DNA of 64,000 nt from Peptoclostridium litorale DSM 5388 (GTDB lineage: Bacteria; Bacillota; Clostridia; Peptostreptococcales; Peptostreptococcaceae). Location: the NCBI RefSeq assembly GCF_900141635.1, contig NZ_FSRH01000013.1, positions 1 through 64,000 of the forward strand, in the 5' to 3' direction. Shown here in pieces: positions 36,785 through 45,501 of this stretch; positions within the stretch are counted from its first letter, which is position 1; the number at the start of each line of letters is the position of its first letter. The translations under genes were made by a program, and so were the position numbers. A model generated the notes under the pieces. It was not told the origin of the DNA and made no database searches. It saw nothing but the letters and a program-made list of their open reading frames with translations.

Positions 36785-38313
36785 TTGTCTTCCTCCACTA
36801 ATTCCGCTTCTTTTCGTCTTATCTCCTCCAGCTGCTTATAAATGTCCCTGCTCACAACTGAACTATCACGGTCATATTCCACCATTTCATGCAAATTCTT
36901 GACCAGAACCCTCTCAACTTCATAAAAGCTTGATATCTTGGGCCTCAGGTATATGTTTTGACTCTCCCACGCATTCATTACGGCCTTCACATGCTTCAGG
37001 TACGTATCCTCAATCGAAAGGAGCTCATTGTCATCCATTTTGTACTTCTGAGCAACTTCACTGTATGCAGACTTTCTCGTGGGCAGGCTTCCTCCTTCAG
37101 GATGCATTAGAACTTTCAGCTGCATGTCCTTTGAAGTGGCCCAGACTATGTAAAGCCATGCGGCCTTTTTCTCCCTTTCGCTGGCATATCTGTTTATCCC
37201 TATTCCAGATCCTCCGTATATGTTGGCGCTTCTCTCGTCTCCATATGGCAGTATGCTGTACCCCACTTTACCCCGAACGCTCGACTGCAAATCGTGGTCA
37301 ATATATGAGTAGTTTTCGTCCCAGTTCGTCATCATTGCAATTTCACCGTTTCTAAACGCATTCGCAGTGTCAGTCCAATTCCAGTTAACGCTCTCCGGAG
37401 CTGAAGTCTTCACTATATCCTTGTACATGTCGAGAGCCCGTGTGAATTTTCCATCCAAAACGTCTACATGCTCGAAGCTTTCAAGACCCAGAGTGCTTAT
37501 GTCTTCATCTGAAAAATAGTCCCCGCCATATGACGCAAGTACATTTGAAAAGTCGCAGAATATGGAATTGTGCTCCTGTGCCATATGACCACTGCCGTAT
37601 TTAACCTCATTGTCGGGCACATTCTCGTCAATCCATTTCGCCACTTCGCAGTACCTCTTCCACGTAAAATCAGGTGTTCCCGGCGTCCAGTCATAGCCCA
37701 TCTCTTTAAAGAAACTGTCCCTGTATTTTTCGAATATGTCCTTTCTGTAATACATTATCATGGTTGTGCTATCGAAAGGGATACTGTATATACTGTCTTT
37801 TTTGCCGAAATACGAGCACACGTATTTTTGATTTTCGAAAAAGTCGTCACCAAGTCCCATTACATGCGGGTAGTCAGGATTCTCATTGTATTGATTCAAA
37901 ACTTCCAGATAGCTATGGAACCTGTTTAAAGTCTGGTATGGATCAACGTATATTATCTGATATTTTCCCGACTGGGATATAAAATCAAGGTTCATCTTTT
38001 TTACCATTGTCTCGTAGTCCATTGCCCTGGTCTTTACATTTATGCCCGTAACCTTTGAAAATTCTTCACTTTCGTGCGAAAATATATTCGCTGATATGTT
38101 GTTTTCAACTATGAAGCTCAGTGTCATTCCCTCAAACTGCCTTATGTCATAGCCCTCTGGAATATCGAGTTCCTTGAAACTTGCCGAAATTCCACCGTAC
38201 TCTTTTCCCAATGCATCCCCATTATTTATGGTGCTTGTATTTTCAAGTTTAAAGCTTACTAGCAATATAGTAATCATAATGGCTGACATGCCGATTTTCC
38301 ATTTACTGTGCAA
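36781..38313 (-). CDS. Membrane-anchored extracellular binding protein, probable co-sensor
   Basis: About 510 residues of the family-1 extracellular solute-binding proteins. N-terminal hydrophobic anchor without a lipobox Cys. I place the start at a TTG at 38313, which has AGGTG eight bases upstream; a frame-upstream ATG at 38370 overlaps a likely -10 element and has no ribosome site, and an ATG at 38337 is weak. The binding-protein core has W-T-P-G-T-P-D-F-T-W near 170-180 and G-S-G-I-G-I-N near 380. There is no ABC permease gene nearby, and the kinase gene overlaps its end, so I infer that it presents a sugar to the YesM-type kinase instead of to a transporter. Confidence 0.82.
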   Translation of the reverse strand: MHSKWKIGMSAIMITILLVSFKLENTSTINNGDALGKEYGGISASFKELDIPEGYDIRQFEGMTLSFIVENNISANIFSHESEEFSKVTGINVKTRAMDYETMVKKMNLDFISQSGKYQIIYVDPYQTLNRFHSYLEVLNQYNENPDYPHVMGLGDDFFENQKYVCSYFGKKDSIYSIPFDSTTMIMYYRKDIFEKYRDSFFKEMGYDWTPGTPDFTWKRYCEVAKWIDENVPDNEVKYGSGHMAQEHNSIFCDFSNVLASYGGDYFSDEDISTLGLESFEHVDVLDGKFTRALDMYKDIVKTSAPESVNWNWTDTANAFRNGEIAMMTNWDENYSYIDHDLQSSVRGKVGYSILPYGDERSANIYGGSGIGINRYASEREKKAAWLYIVWATSKDMQLKVLMHPEGGSLPTRKSAYSEVAQKYKMDDNELLSIEDTYLKHVKAVMNAWESQNIYLRPKISSFYEVERVLVKNLHEMVEYDRDSSVVSRDIYKQLEEIRRKEAELVEEDN

Positions 38314-38441
38314 TATGTATTCACCTGCCCGCTCCATATAAATCCGTGTCTCAATAATGTTAACACTCATTTTATTATAACCCGGCGAGCCTTAAAAATA
38401 CACACTTCAGTGCAATTGTCACCATTATACCTGCCAATTGC

Positions 38442-38493
38442 CAACATAATAAAAGGAACGGCATCTCAAGATGCCGTTCCTTTTATTATGTTG
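38442..38493. terminator. Terminator, perfect 25-bp palindrome
   Basis: 38442-38466 is the exact reverse complement of 38469-38493, separated by two bases. The stem is longer than needed for termination. It lies between the HD-GYP gene and the binding-protein promoter. 38494-38622 shows no gene. Confidence 0.85.
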
Positions 38494-38622
38494 TAAAAAT
38501 ATCTAAAATGCCTATTATCCTCATGCCCTGTCTCTATAACACCTATATTCAGTCAAATTATAGGTTCTATTCATACACCGAATATCCAACGTTCAATATC
38601 CGTATACATAATAGCATTCTAT

Positions 38623-40206
38623 TCACGCAAGATCTTTTAACTCCTGGCAGTGAGGTTTTTTCACTTCCTCACAAAAGACATCTACCAGCTCGGGATTGAG
38701 CCCTTTGCCAGCTTCTTCCTTTAGTATTTTCATGGCATCACTGGATGACATGGCCTTTCTGTAGGACCTGTCCGATGTCAGCGCTTCATACACGTCCGCA
38801 ACGGATATGATCTGGGCAATAATCGGTATCTGGTCTCCTTTAAGCCCCTCGGGGTATCCTCCTCCGTCATATCTTTCATGGTGGTAGAGTATGCCCTGGC
38901 TTGCCGTTTCAAATATGTCTATCTGATTTACCAATCTATACCCTTCTGCAGGGTGACCCTTTATTATTTCGTATTCCTCTTTTGTAAGCTTTCCTGGCTT
39001 GTTCAGTATGTCCGTGGGTATTGCGATTTTTCCGACATCGTGAAGCTTTGCAGCCAGCTCTAGATTCTCAAGATCCTCATATCCAATGGCCTTTCCGATC
39101 ATAAGGGCATATTTTGAAACCGACACGCTGTGCCTGTAGGTATATGCATCGTTCATCTCCACCGCATTTACCACTAGGCCTATCATTTCGACATACTTCT
39201 TATCCATGGCATTTGCGTGTTCCTCTATGATCTCAATGTGAAGCTCAACGTCATATGACATCTTGTTTACAGCTTGTATCAAGTTATCAACCTCAGGCAT
39301 GAGCTTTAAGCCCGGGGAGCTTATCCTACTGTGATAATTCCCGTCCGATATTTCTTCCACCGTTTTAATTACAAGACCCAGCTTGTTTGCGAGCTTCTTC
39401 AGATTCAAAACCGCAAAGCCTAGCAGTGCCAAAGTAGTTATTATAAGTATGCCCAAAATAAAATTTCTTTGGGTGTTGAATATGTAGTCCAAATATTCAA
39501 TATGTAAAATTACATTCACATAGTTTTCATTTTGACCCGATAACATTGGTATACTCATTTTAATGCCGCTGTGTTTTGCCAGCAACATAGTTTTGTATTC
39601 AGGCGCCCTTGTAAGCGTAACTCTTCCCTCTTCATTCTCAGTCAAAACCTTTACAAGCTCGGACAGTTCTTTCTCACCAAGTATTCGTCCTATGAAATAG
39701 CATCCACTTGGGTTTTTCTTGTCGTTGTCAAAGAACGGACTTGCAATCACTAGTGCCGGACTCTTTCCTATCCAAATCACTTCTGAAACCCGTTCGTCCT
39801 CATGGAGGGCTCTGCCAAAGCTCTTTGAGGCTTTGATTTGCGGTTCCATATCGTATTTGCCGTAAAATCTTTTAAAATCAGCGTCTTCTGTTGTAACATA
39901 TATAAAGTCAACATTGTACTGTTCTTCATCCACAATATATCCAGTCGCATTTTCATATAGCCACTGTGAATCGTGTGCTTTAAGCCTCAAAACAGAATCC
40001 GTCCACACTGCATGAGGATTCAATATGTCTTCCAAATTATCGAAGTGCTGCTCTATGAAAAATTCGATCTGCTGCTTTTTAGCCTCTGAATAGCTTCCTT
40101 TAAACATATTCCATGCATTATGATTTATCTTCACGATGCTGAAACTGACCGTCAATATCAAAACCAGTGCAGACATTATCAATATATTCCTTATATTTCT
40201 ATACAT
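38623..40206 (-). CDS. HD-GYP domain protein with CHASE4-type sensor (c-di-GMP phosphodiesterase)
   Basis: 527 residues from the ATG at 40206, six bases after GGGAGG; the frame runs up to 40350 but overlaps the upstream gene and has no ribosome site there. Helices near 8-28 and 258-280 bracket an extracellular CHASE4-like domain. HD-GYP domain at about 335-510 with K-L-H-D-V-G-K-I-A-I-P (HD pair) and H-H-E-R-Y-D-G-G-G-Y-P-E-G-L (GYP motif). Predicted to cleave cyclic di-GMP. Follows the GGDEF gene at 40281 with a 74-base gap. Confidence 0.92.
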   Translation of the reverse strand: MYRNIRNILIMSALVLILTVSFSIVKINHNAWNMFKGSYSEAKKQQIEFFIEQHFDNLEDILNPHAVWTDSVLRLKAHDSQWLYENATGYIVDEEQYNVDFIYVTTEDADFKRFYGKYDMEPQIKASKSFGRALHEDERVSEVIWIGKSPALVIASPFFDNDKKNPSGCYFIGRILGEKELSELVKVLTENEEGRVTLTRAPEYKTMLLAKHSGIKMSIPMLSGQNENYVNVILHIEYLDYIFNTQRNFILGILIITTLALLGFAVLNLKKLANKLGLVIKTVEEISDGNYHSRISSPGLKLMPEVDNLIQAVNKMSYDVELHIEIIEEHANAMDKKYVEMIGLVVNAVEMNDAYTYRHSVSVSKYALMIGKAIGYEDLENLELAAKLHDVGKIAIPTDILNKPGKLTKEEYEIIKGHPAEGYRLVNQIDIFETASQGILYHHERYDGGGYPEGLKGDQIPIIAQIISVADVYEALTSDRSYRKAMSSSDAMKILKEEAGKGLNPELVDVFCEEVKKPHCQELKDLA

Positions 40207-40280
40207 AGACTGCCTCCCTCTGATGGATGCTTGTTCATTGATTTCCAAATTCATTATACATACTTTAAGCAGGTTATTAG

Positions 40281-41729
40281 TTAATAGACAACTCTGTTTC
40301 GACCATTCCCCTTGGCTTCGTAAAGTCTCCTGTCCGCTTCTACTATGCACTCCGACAGATTTTTCCGTCTGTATTTTGCCACACCTGCTGAAAACGTAAA
40401 GTTTATTCCACTTTTGTCCTCTGCTATATTCTTCCTGAACTCTTCAATTCTTTTAAAAGCCATTTCCAAATCATATATGTCCATAAACAATGCGAATTCC
40501 TCTCCGCCATATCTGCATACCAAGTCGTTTGAAAATGAGTTTTTAAGCTTGTTTGCAAACCCCACCAAAACCTTGTCACCCTCAACATGTCCGAATGTAT
40601 CGTTTATGTTCTTGAAGTGGTCTATGTCAATTATTGCAAATGCCCCTTCAGTTTTTTCATTTTCGAGCTTTTCCATGAAATGCCGTCTGTTGTATATTCC
40701 AGTAAGAGCGTCTGTTATCGCCATTTTTTTCAGCTGCTTTTTAGCCATTTCTGACTCCGTTATATCGTTTGCAACATAAATTCTCCCCCTGCCGCCTTTC
40801 ATTTCTATTACCTTTAGACTATATATTTTCCCCTCTATCTCATACCCATCCAAATCAGACTCAAAATCATATTCACAAAGCTCTTCAATTAAATAAAGCG
40901 ACTCCCCTATGCCAATTCTCTTCATGGACGGAAAAATACTCTTTGCAGAATCGTTACAGCTTATCAATCTCCCGTTTTTGTCGGCAACGATTACAGCCTC
41001 ATCTATGGAATTGAAAACCATCTCGTGGGTCACAGGCGTTAAAAAAAGAATTTCGTATCTAAACATACCCACCCCTATCAGCAAACTCATTGGCATGTAT
41101 GCAAATGTCATAATATCTATGTATGCAGGTCCCATGCCCAAAATGTATATTACAAAAACCACAACAGGTATACTACATCCCGTGAGCATGAAAAGCGCCC
41201 TTTTTCTATAGTCTCCCCTTGATTTTTTAGACTTTGCCGCAAAAGCCGCTACTCCATAAATATTTGAAAAAATCAGTGCAGCCGACTGGACATAATACCA
41301 GATTCCCTTTTCAAGCTTTAAAACATTAAATCCAAATGTAGAGTCTATCCCAAGAGACTTGTAATACAGTAAATGATATGTGTTTGTGTTTACAAATATC
41401 AGTGTCGCTATACTGATAGTAATCAGCAAACTTGTAATGCTTTTGGTTAAAATCCGTCTTTCATCTGCGTACTGCCTTGCAAACACCGCTATTATAACAG
41501 GATAAAAAGATATTCCAATATATTCAAACCTTACCCCAAAATACATCTTATCCACAGTATCGCTCAGAAGCTCAAATGCATATCCCAGCGAATGAAATGA
41601 AATTGCAAATAACAAAAGTGAAAATGCAAATGCTCCCGGTACTTTTCTTCTTCTCATTGCGTATATGGCCATGTTTGCAATCAGTATTGACGATATGGTT
41701 AATATGCAGCTCAGTAAGGCATTTTTCAT
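40281..41729 (-). CDS. Diguanylate cyclase with 7-helix sensor and PAS domain
   Basis: 482 residues. Residues 1-225 form seven membrane helices of the histidine-kinase N-terminal 7TM type; 230-325 look like PAS; 335-480 are GGDEF with R-Y-G-G-E-E-F at 406-412. The inhibitory site R-x-x-D five residues before G-G-E-E-F is absent (Phe 399 where Arg would be). So it should make cyclic di-GMP without product inhibition at that site. GGAGC site eight bases upstream. First gene of a probable operon with the HD-GYP gene. Confidence 0.92.
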   Translation of the reverse strand: MKNALLSCILTISSILIANMAIYAMRRRKVPGAFAFSLLLFAISFHSLGYAFELLSDTVDKMYFGVRFEYIGISFYPVIIAVFARQYADERRILTKSITSLLITISIATLIFVNTNTYHLLYYKSLGIDSTFGFNVLKLEKGIWYYVQSAALIFSNIYGVAAFAAKSKKSRGDYRKRALFMLTGCSIPVVVFVIYILGMGPAYIDIMTFAYMPMSLLIGVGMFRYEILFLTPVTHEMVFNSIDEAVIVADKNGRLISCNDSAKSIFPSMKRIGIGESLYLIEELCEYDFESDLDGYEIEGKIYSLKVIEMKGGRGRIYVANDITESEMAKKQLKKMAITDALTGIYNRRHFMEKLENEKTEGAFAIIDIDHFKNINDTFGHVEGDKVLVGFANKLKNSFSNDLVCRYGGEEFALFMDIYDLEMAFKRIEEFRKNIAEDKSGINFTFSAGVAKYRRKNLSECIVEADRRLYEAKGNGRNRVVY

Positions 41730-42241
41730 AGGCCCTGCTCCTTTTGAATCATTTTTTTAATATTTAAATCTATTATACCAGAATATACTTTTTGATTTTT
41801 TTCGAATGCAAAAATAAAAATAGCATTTTAATATGAATTTCAGATTTTCATGCACCATTGCGAGAACCGCTGAGAACAGGAAGCAGGTAAGAAATATATA
41901 AAGCGTAACAGACGAATGGCTTGAGTTTGTTGAAGAAGTGGACCAAGGAATCATTTCAGAAATAAAACCGATAACATTGGTTTGATGAAAATTCATATCC
42001 CCAAATCATTTTCGATATTTTCCGATACTTTCCGCAACTTAAATATATTATACCGAATAAGCTTTTTATTTTTTATTGAATACAGAAATACAGCCTTTCA
42101 AAATATTACTTTAATCGACTAAAATTGCTAATCTGTAGTTTAATATCAGCTAAAATAGTGTAAAATCATGATAAGCCAAAAAACATTTTCAGCAATGGAA
42201 TACTCAAAATTAGAATAGCCATTCATAGGGAGATGAATGCC
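41730..42241. other. Gap between two GGDEF genes, with an AT-rich imperfect direct repeat
   Basis: Two similar AT-rich stretches, 41759-41830 and 42041-42115, each starting with a TTATACC segment, bracket about 210 bases. Inside, the plus strand has a short reading stretch (41833-41985) interrupted by one stop that looks protein-like (E-W-L-E-F-V-E-E-V) but has no support as a gene. It may be a small insertion or a duplicated promoter. No other feature seen. Confidence 0.4.
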
Positions 42242-43459
42242 ATGATTTCATTTGATACGAGGACGACCGTACTAATATACACCCTCACCAATATATTGCT
42301 TTCATTTGTAGTCTATAAGACATGGGTCCAAAATAGAAAGGATTTTGAAGGTATAACCTACTGGTTTTCTGACTATATTCTTCAGGCTATAGGCATAACT
42401 TTGTCCTTAATGAGGGGGGTCATTCCCGACTTTGCATCCATAGTAATCGCAAACTTCTTTATGATTACCGGTGCCATGCTGTTTTTATTTGGTTTGGGAC
42501 GCTTTGTAGAAATCCCTATAAGAAAACTCTCGAATTATATATTCCTTCTCATATTTTTTATGGCTTATTATTATTTTGGAATCATAAGGCCCTTGGTAGC
42601 TTTAAGGATTATTATATTTTCTTGTTCATTCATATACATTTCAATACAAATAATATGGTTGGTGTTTTGGAAAACCAGTGAAAATTTTAAAAACATAACA
42701 AAAAGCACAGGCATCATATTTATTATGTTTACAGCTGTTGATGTATTCAGGATAATTTTGGCATTTACGGTTCCATCTGATAGAGACTATTTTTTAGGCC
42801 CTTTAAATGATACTATTTTTGTAATTCTAAGCCAGATGCTCACCATTTCACTTACTTTTTCCATAATACTCATGATAAACAGAAGGCTCTTTTTAGAAAT
42901 CAACAGGCATTCAAAAGAAAAGGAAAGTCTTCTGCTTAAAATGCGCCATCTTGCAACAATAGACGGCCTCACTGGAATATTCAACCGTATGAAGATAGAA
43001 GAAACCCTGAATAATGAGATACTGGAATTCCAAGAGGACTCCAACCCCCTCTCTGTTATACTTATAGATATCGACTGCTTCAAATCCGTAAACGATACAT
43101 ATGGCCACAGCGAAGGCGACAATGTCTTAAAGGCTATATCTTCCATTCTTAAGGACAATATCCGCAGCACTGATTCTTTAGGTCGCTGGGGCGGCGAGGA
43201 ATTTCTAATAGTAATGCCAAAAACAAATCTTCAAACTTCTTACAATATAGCCAAAAGACTTACATCTATAATATCCAATCATAAGTTTGTGAATGTAGGC
43301 CGTGTTACCGTAAGCATGGGAATTTCCTCTCTCTGTGAAGGGGATTCTTTTGGCGAACTGCTTATAAATGCCGATAAGGCTCTATATTGCGCAAAAGAAA
43401 ATGGAAGAAACCGTGTCGAAGTCTTTTCTGATTACAGCGTTTCCAATACACTAGCATAG
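42242..43459 (+). CDS. Diguanylate cyclase with membrane sensor and intact I-site
   Basis: 405 residues from the ATG at 42242; an in-frame ATG nine bases upstream touches the GGGAG site and is unlikely. About seven membrane helices (1-215), then GGDEF with R-W-G-G-E-E-F (near 315-321). The inhibitory R-S-T-D lies at 308-311, so product feedback is expected, unlike the neighbouring cyclase. Substrate-side D-I-D near 275 is normal. Divergent from the first cyclase. Confidence 0.92.
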   Translation: MISFDTRTTVLIYTLTNILLSFVVYKTWVQNRKDFEGITYWFSDYILQAIGITLSLMRGVIPDFASIVIANFFMITGAMLFLFGLGRFVEIPIRKLSNYIFLLIFFMAYYYFGIIRPLVALRIIIFSCSFIYISIQIIWLVFWKTSENFKNITKSTGIIFIMFTAVDVFRIILAFTVPSDRDYFLGPLNDTIFVILSQMLTISLTFSIILMINRRLFLEINRHSKEKESLLLKMRHLATIDGLTGIFNRMKIEETLNNEILEFQEDSNPLSVILIDIDCFKSVNDTYGHSEGDNVLKAISSILKDNIRSTDSLGRWGGEEFLIVMPKTNLQTSYNIAKRLTSIISNHKFVNVGRVTVSMGISSLCEGDSFGELLINADKALYCAKENGRNRVEVFSDYSVSNTLA

Positions 43460-43523
43460 GCGGCCTCATCCCAGGAACTTGTGACGGCCTCTTGAGAAGT
43501 GGCTACACAAGAAACCATAGAAA

Positions 43524-43568
43524 GTTGAAAATCCTAAGGCTTGGCCAAGATGGCCCAGGATTTTCAAC
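43524..43568 (+). terminator. Hairpin downstream of the second GGDEF gene
   Basis: GTTGAAAATCCT (43524-43535) pairs with AGGATTTTCAAC (43557-43568). No T-run follows, so it may be a weak terminator or a processing hairpin. Confidence 0.5.
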
Positions 43569-43652
43569 ATGCCCTTTCAAGGTTTAAAATATAATAACAG
43601 TGGTCCCATTGATTTGATGTTTTTTGAATCATGTGGTTTACGCCATGTAATA

Positions 43653-43694
43653 CAAAAATCCCGCAAACACTGTAAAGTGCTTGCGGGATTTTTG
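43653..43694. terminator. Terminator of phnA
   Basis: Near-perfect stem of AAAAATCCCGCAA (43654-43666) with TTGCGGGATTTTT (43681-43693), with extra pairing in the loop. It lies 20 bases past the phnA stop on the minus strand. Confidence 0.85.
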
Positions 43695-43712
43695 CATTTC
43701 CGACTTAATATA

Positions 43713-44057
43713 CTATGCCTTTTTCACAAATTGAGATTTTAGCTTCATAGCTCCAAATCCGTCGATTTTACAGTCGATGTCATGGTCATCATCCATAATA
43801 AGACGTATGTTCTTTACCTTAGTTCCTATTTTTATAACCGATGAGCTTCCCTTAACTTTAAGGTCTTTTATTACAGTTACAGTATCTCCATCAGTCAGTA
43901 CATTTCCATTTGAATCCTTTATCACCTTTTCGTCTTCGCCACTTTCAGCTCCCGACTCAACGCTCCACTCGTAAGCGCATTCCGGACAAACTAAAAGGCT
44001 TCCATCTTCATATGTGTATTCCGAATTACATTTTGGGCAATTTGGCAGTTTCATCAT
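43713..44057 (-). CDS. PhnA/YjdM family zinc-ribbon protein
   Basis: 114 residues. N-terminal zinc ribbon with C-P-K-C near 7 and C-P-E-C near 24. The PhnA core follows: [23 protein letters not shown] near 48-70. Despite the old name, no role in phosphonate use is proven for this family. GGAGG site upstream. It marks the chromosomal side of the rlmH-associated island. Confidence 0.9.
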   Translation of the reverse strand: MMKLPNCPKCNSEYTYEDGSLLVCPECAYEWSVESGAESGEDEKVIKDSNGNVLTDGDTVTVIKDLKVKGSSSVIKIGTKVKNIRLIMDDDHDIDCKIDGFGAMKLKSQFVKKA

Positions 44058-44264
44058 AAACTATTTTCCTCCATTCGATATCGTTAAATCTGATATATGC
44101 ACATAGATTTCAATTTCTTCTACACAGCTTCTTTTCAATGGCAGTAGCTGTAAAATTGAAATTCACAATAAACATGCGGCAACTTCCCTACCGGCTTATA
44201 TGATATCATAGTCTTAACATATTGACAAACCATGTGCAAGTTTGGCATTTATCGGTGCAAAAAA

Positions 44265-44315
44265 CCGCAGTTATTTGTTGTACGGTTCACCATTTCGATT
44301 CAACTACGGTTTTTA
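44265..44315 (-). repeat. att-like repeat C, distal end of the island
   Basis: On the minus strand the core GGTGAACCGTACAACAAATAA (44290-44270) reads G-E-P-Y-N-K-stop, a copy of the rlmH end G-E-P-Y-H-K-stop. It is flanked by an inverted repeat: AAAAACCGTAGTT before it and AACTGCGGTTTTT after it. 44058-44264 shows no gene. Confidence 0.75.
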
Positions 44316-44353
44316 TATAATTAAAATATACATATAGTTGCTTTCTTTTGCCG

Positions 44354-45142
44354 TTATAAGTGAGAGCCTTCTTCAGTTTTAGTTGAATTTGAAACCAAAT
44401 TATTTATGATTTTTATTTCTTCTTTTGTTAAATGACGCCATTTCCCAACTGGTAAATTGCCTACAGTTATGTTCATAATTCGTATTCGTTTTAATTTTAT
44501 AACATTGTATCCTAAAAATTCACACATTCTCCTTATTTGTCTATTTAATCCCTGAGTTAAAATTATACTAAATACAAATTTACTTTCTTTTTTTACAAAA
44601 CATTTCTGTGTTATCGTATCCAAAATAGGGATTCCATTTCCCATTTTTCGGATAAATTCAGATGTTATAGGTTTATCTACAGTAACAACATATTCTTTTT
44701 CATGATAATTGCCTGCACGGAGAATTTTATTGACAATATCTCCATCATTGGTTAAAAATATAAGTCCTTCTGAAGGTTTATCCAGCCGACCAATTGGGAA
44801 GATTCTCTTCGGATAATTTATAAAGTCTACTATATTATCTTTAACTTTATATTCAGTAGTACAGGTAATACCCACAGGTTTGTTAAACGCTATATAGACA
44901 GGTCTTTCTTTAGATTTCAAAGGCTTTCCATCGACTTTGACATGATCTTTGGAAGTAACTTTAGTTCCCATTTCTGATTTTACACCATTTACTGTAACTC
45001 TCCCCTGCTGGATGAGTGTATCTGCTTCTCTTCTAGAGCAAATTCCGGTTCCACTTATGAATTTATTTAACCTTATTTGTTCAGTATTATTTTTAGAATG
45101 TTCAACATTCATCTTTTTATTAACATCCTTCCTCTTTTTCAT
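44354..45142 (-). CDS. RluF/RsuA-family rRNA pseudouridine synthase
   Basis: 262 residues. S4 RNA-binding domain at about 22-70, then the catalytic domain with [10 protein letters not shown] (Asp 121 is the catalytic residue) and the C-terminal [13 protein letters not shown] (near 208-220). This is the RluF type, which in E. coli modifies U2604 of 23S rRNA. N-terminus is Lys-rich. Base composition is much more AT-rich than the neighbours, which fits recent acquisition. Its repeats on both sides make it a single-gene cassette. Confidence 0.92.
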   Translation of the reverse strand: MKKRKDVNKKMNVEHSKNNTEQIRLNKFISGTGICSRREADTLIQQGRVTVNGVKSEMGTKVTSKDHVKVDGKPLKSKERPVYIAFNKPVGITCTTEYKVKDNIVDFINYPKRIFPIGRLDKPSEGLIFLTNDGDIVNKILRAGNYHEKEYVVTVDKPITSEFIRKMGNGIPILDTITQKCFVKKESKFVFSIILTQGLNRQIRRMCEFLGYNVIKLKRIRIMNITVGNLPVGKWRHLTKEEIKIINNLVSNSTKTEEGSHL

Positions 45143-45209
45143 TTTACACCTTCCTTAGTTCTCTAATGAAAATTTTTCATCACTTATCAATATTTCTTAT
45201 TTTTCAAAA

Positions 45210-45255
45210 CCTCAGTTACTTATGGTATGCTTCACCATTTTACTTCACCCGCGGT
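45210..45255 (-). repeat. att-like repeat B, between the two cassettes
   Basis: The minus-strand core GGTGAAGCATACCATAAGTA (45236-45217), completed by A, reads G-E-A-Y-H-K-stop. It is flanked by AAAACCGCGG (45254-45245) and, on the other side, GAGGTTTT (45211-45204). Its core matches the staphylococcal SCC consensus as I remember it (GAAGC.TATCAYAARTRA) at nearly every position. The remaining 45256-45440 shows no gene. Confidence 0.78.
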
Positions 45256-45440
45256 TTTCATAAACATTCCTAGAGCGCTCCCAACAGCCGTAGCCTTTAT
45301 ATCAATCCTCAACTTGCAATCTGACTCCGACCAGTTATGGTTATTTGAAATAAAATCTACTTATTATAATGCTATTATATCAGCATCAGCTATTGGGCGC
45401 TAATATATCTCCCTCGCTTCTAAATCACACTCTTAAAAAT

Positions 45441-45469
45441 AAAAAAAGAACCTGATTATATCAAGTTCT
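45441..45469 (-). terminator. Terminator of the truA-like gene
   Basis: AGAACCTGAT (45448-45457) pairs with the segment at 45461-45469 apart from one mismatch; a 7-base A-run at 45441-45447 gives the T-run on the minus strand. Confidence 0.8.
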
Positions 45470-45501
45470 AATTGTTATATTTCATATGATTTTTATACGA
45501 A

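Noticed and set aside
41757-41996. 79-residue minus-strand frame in the gap between GGDEF genes
   Set aside because: No ribosome site, AT-run composition, and the opposite strand looks more protein-like.
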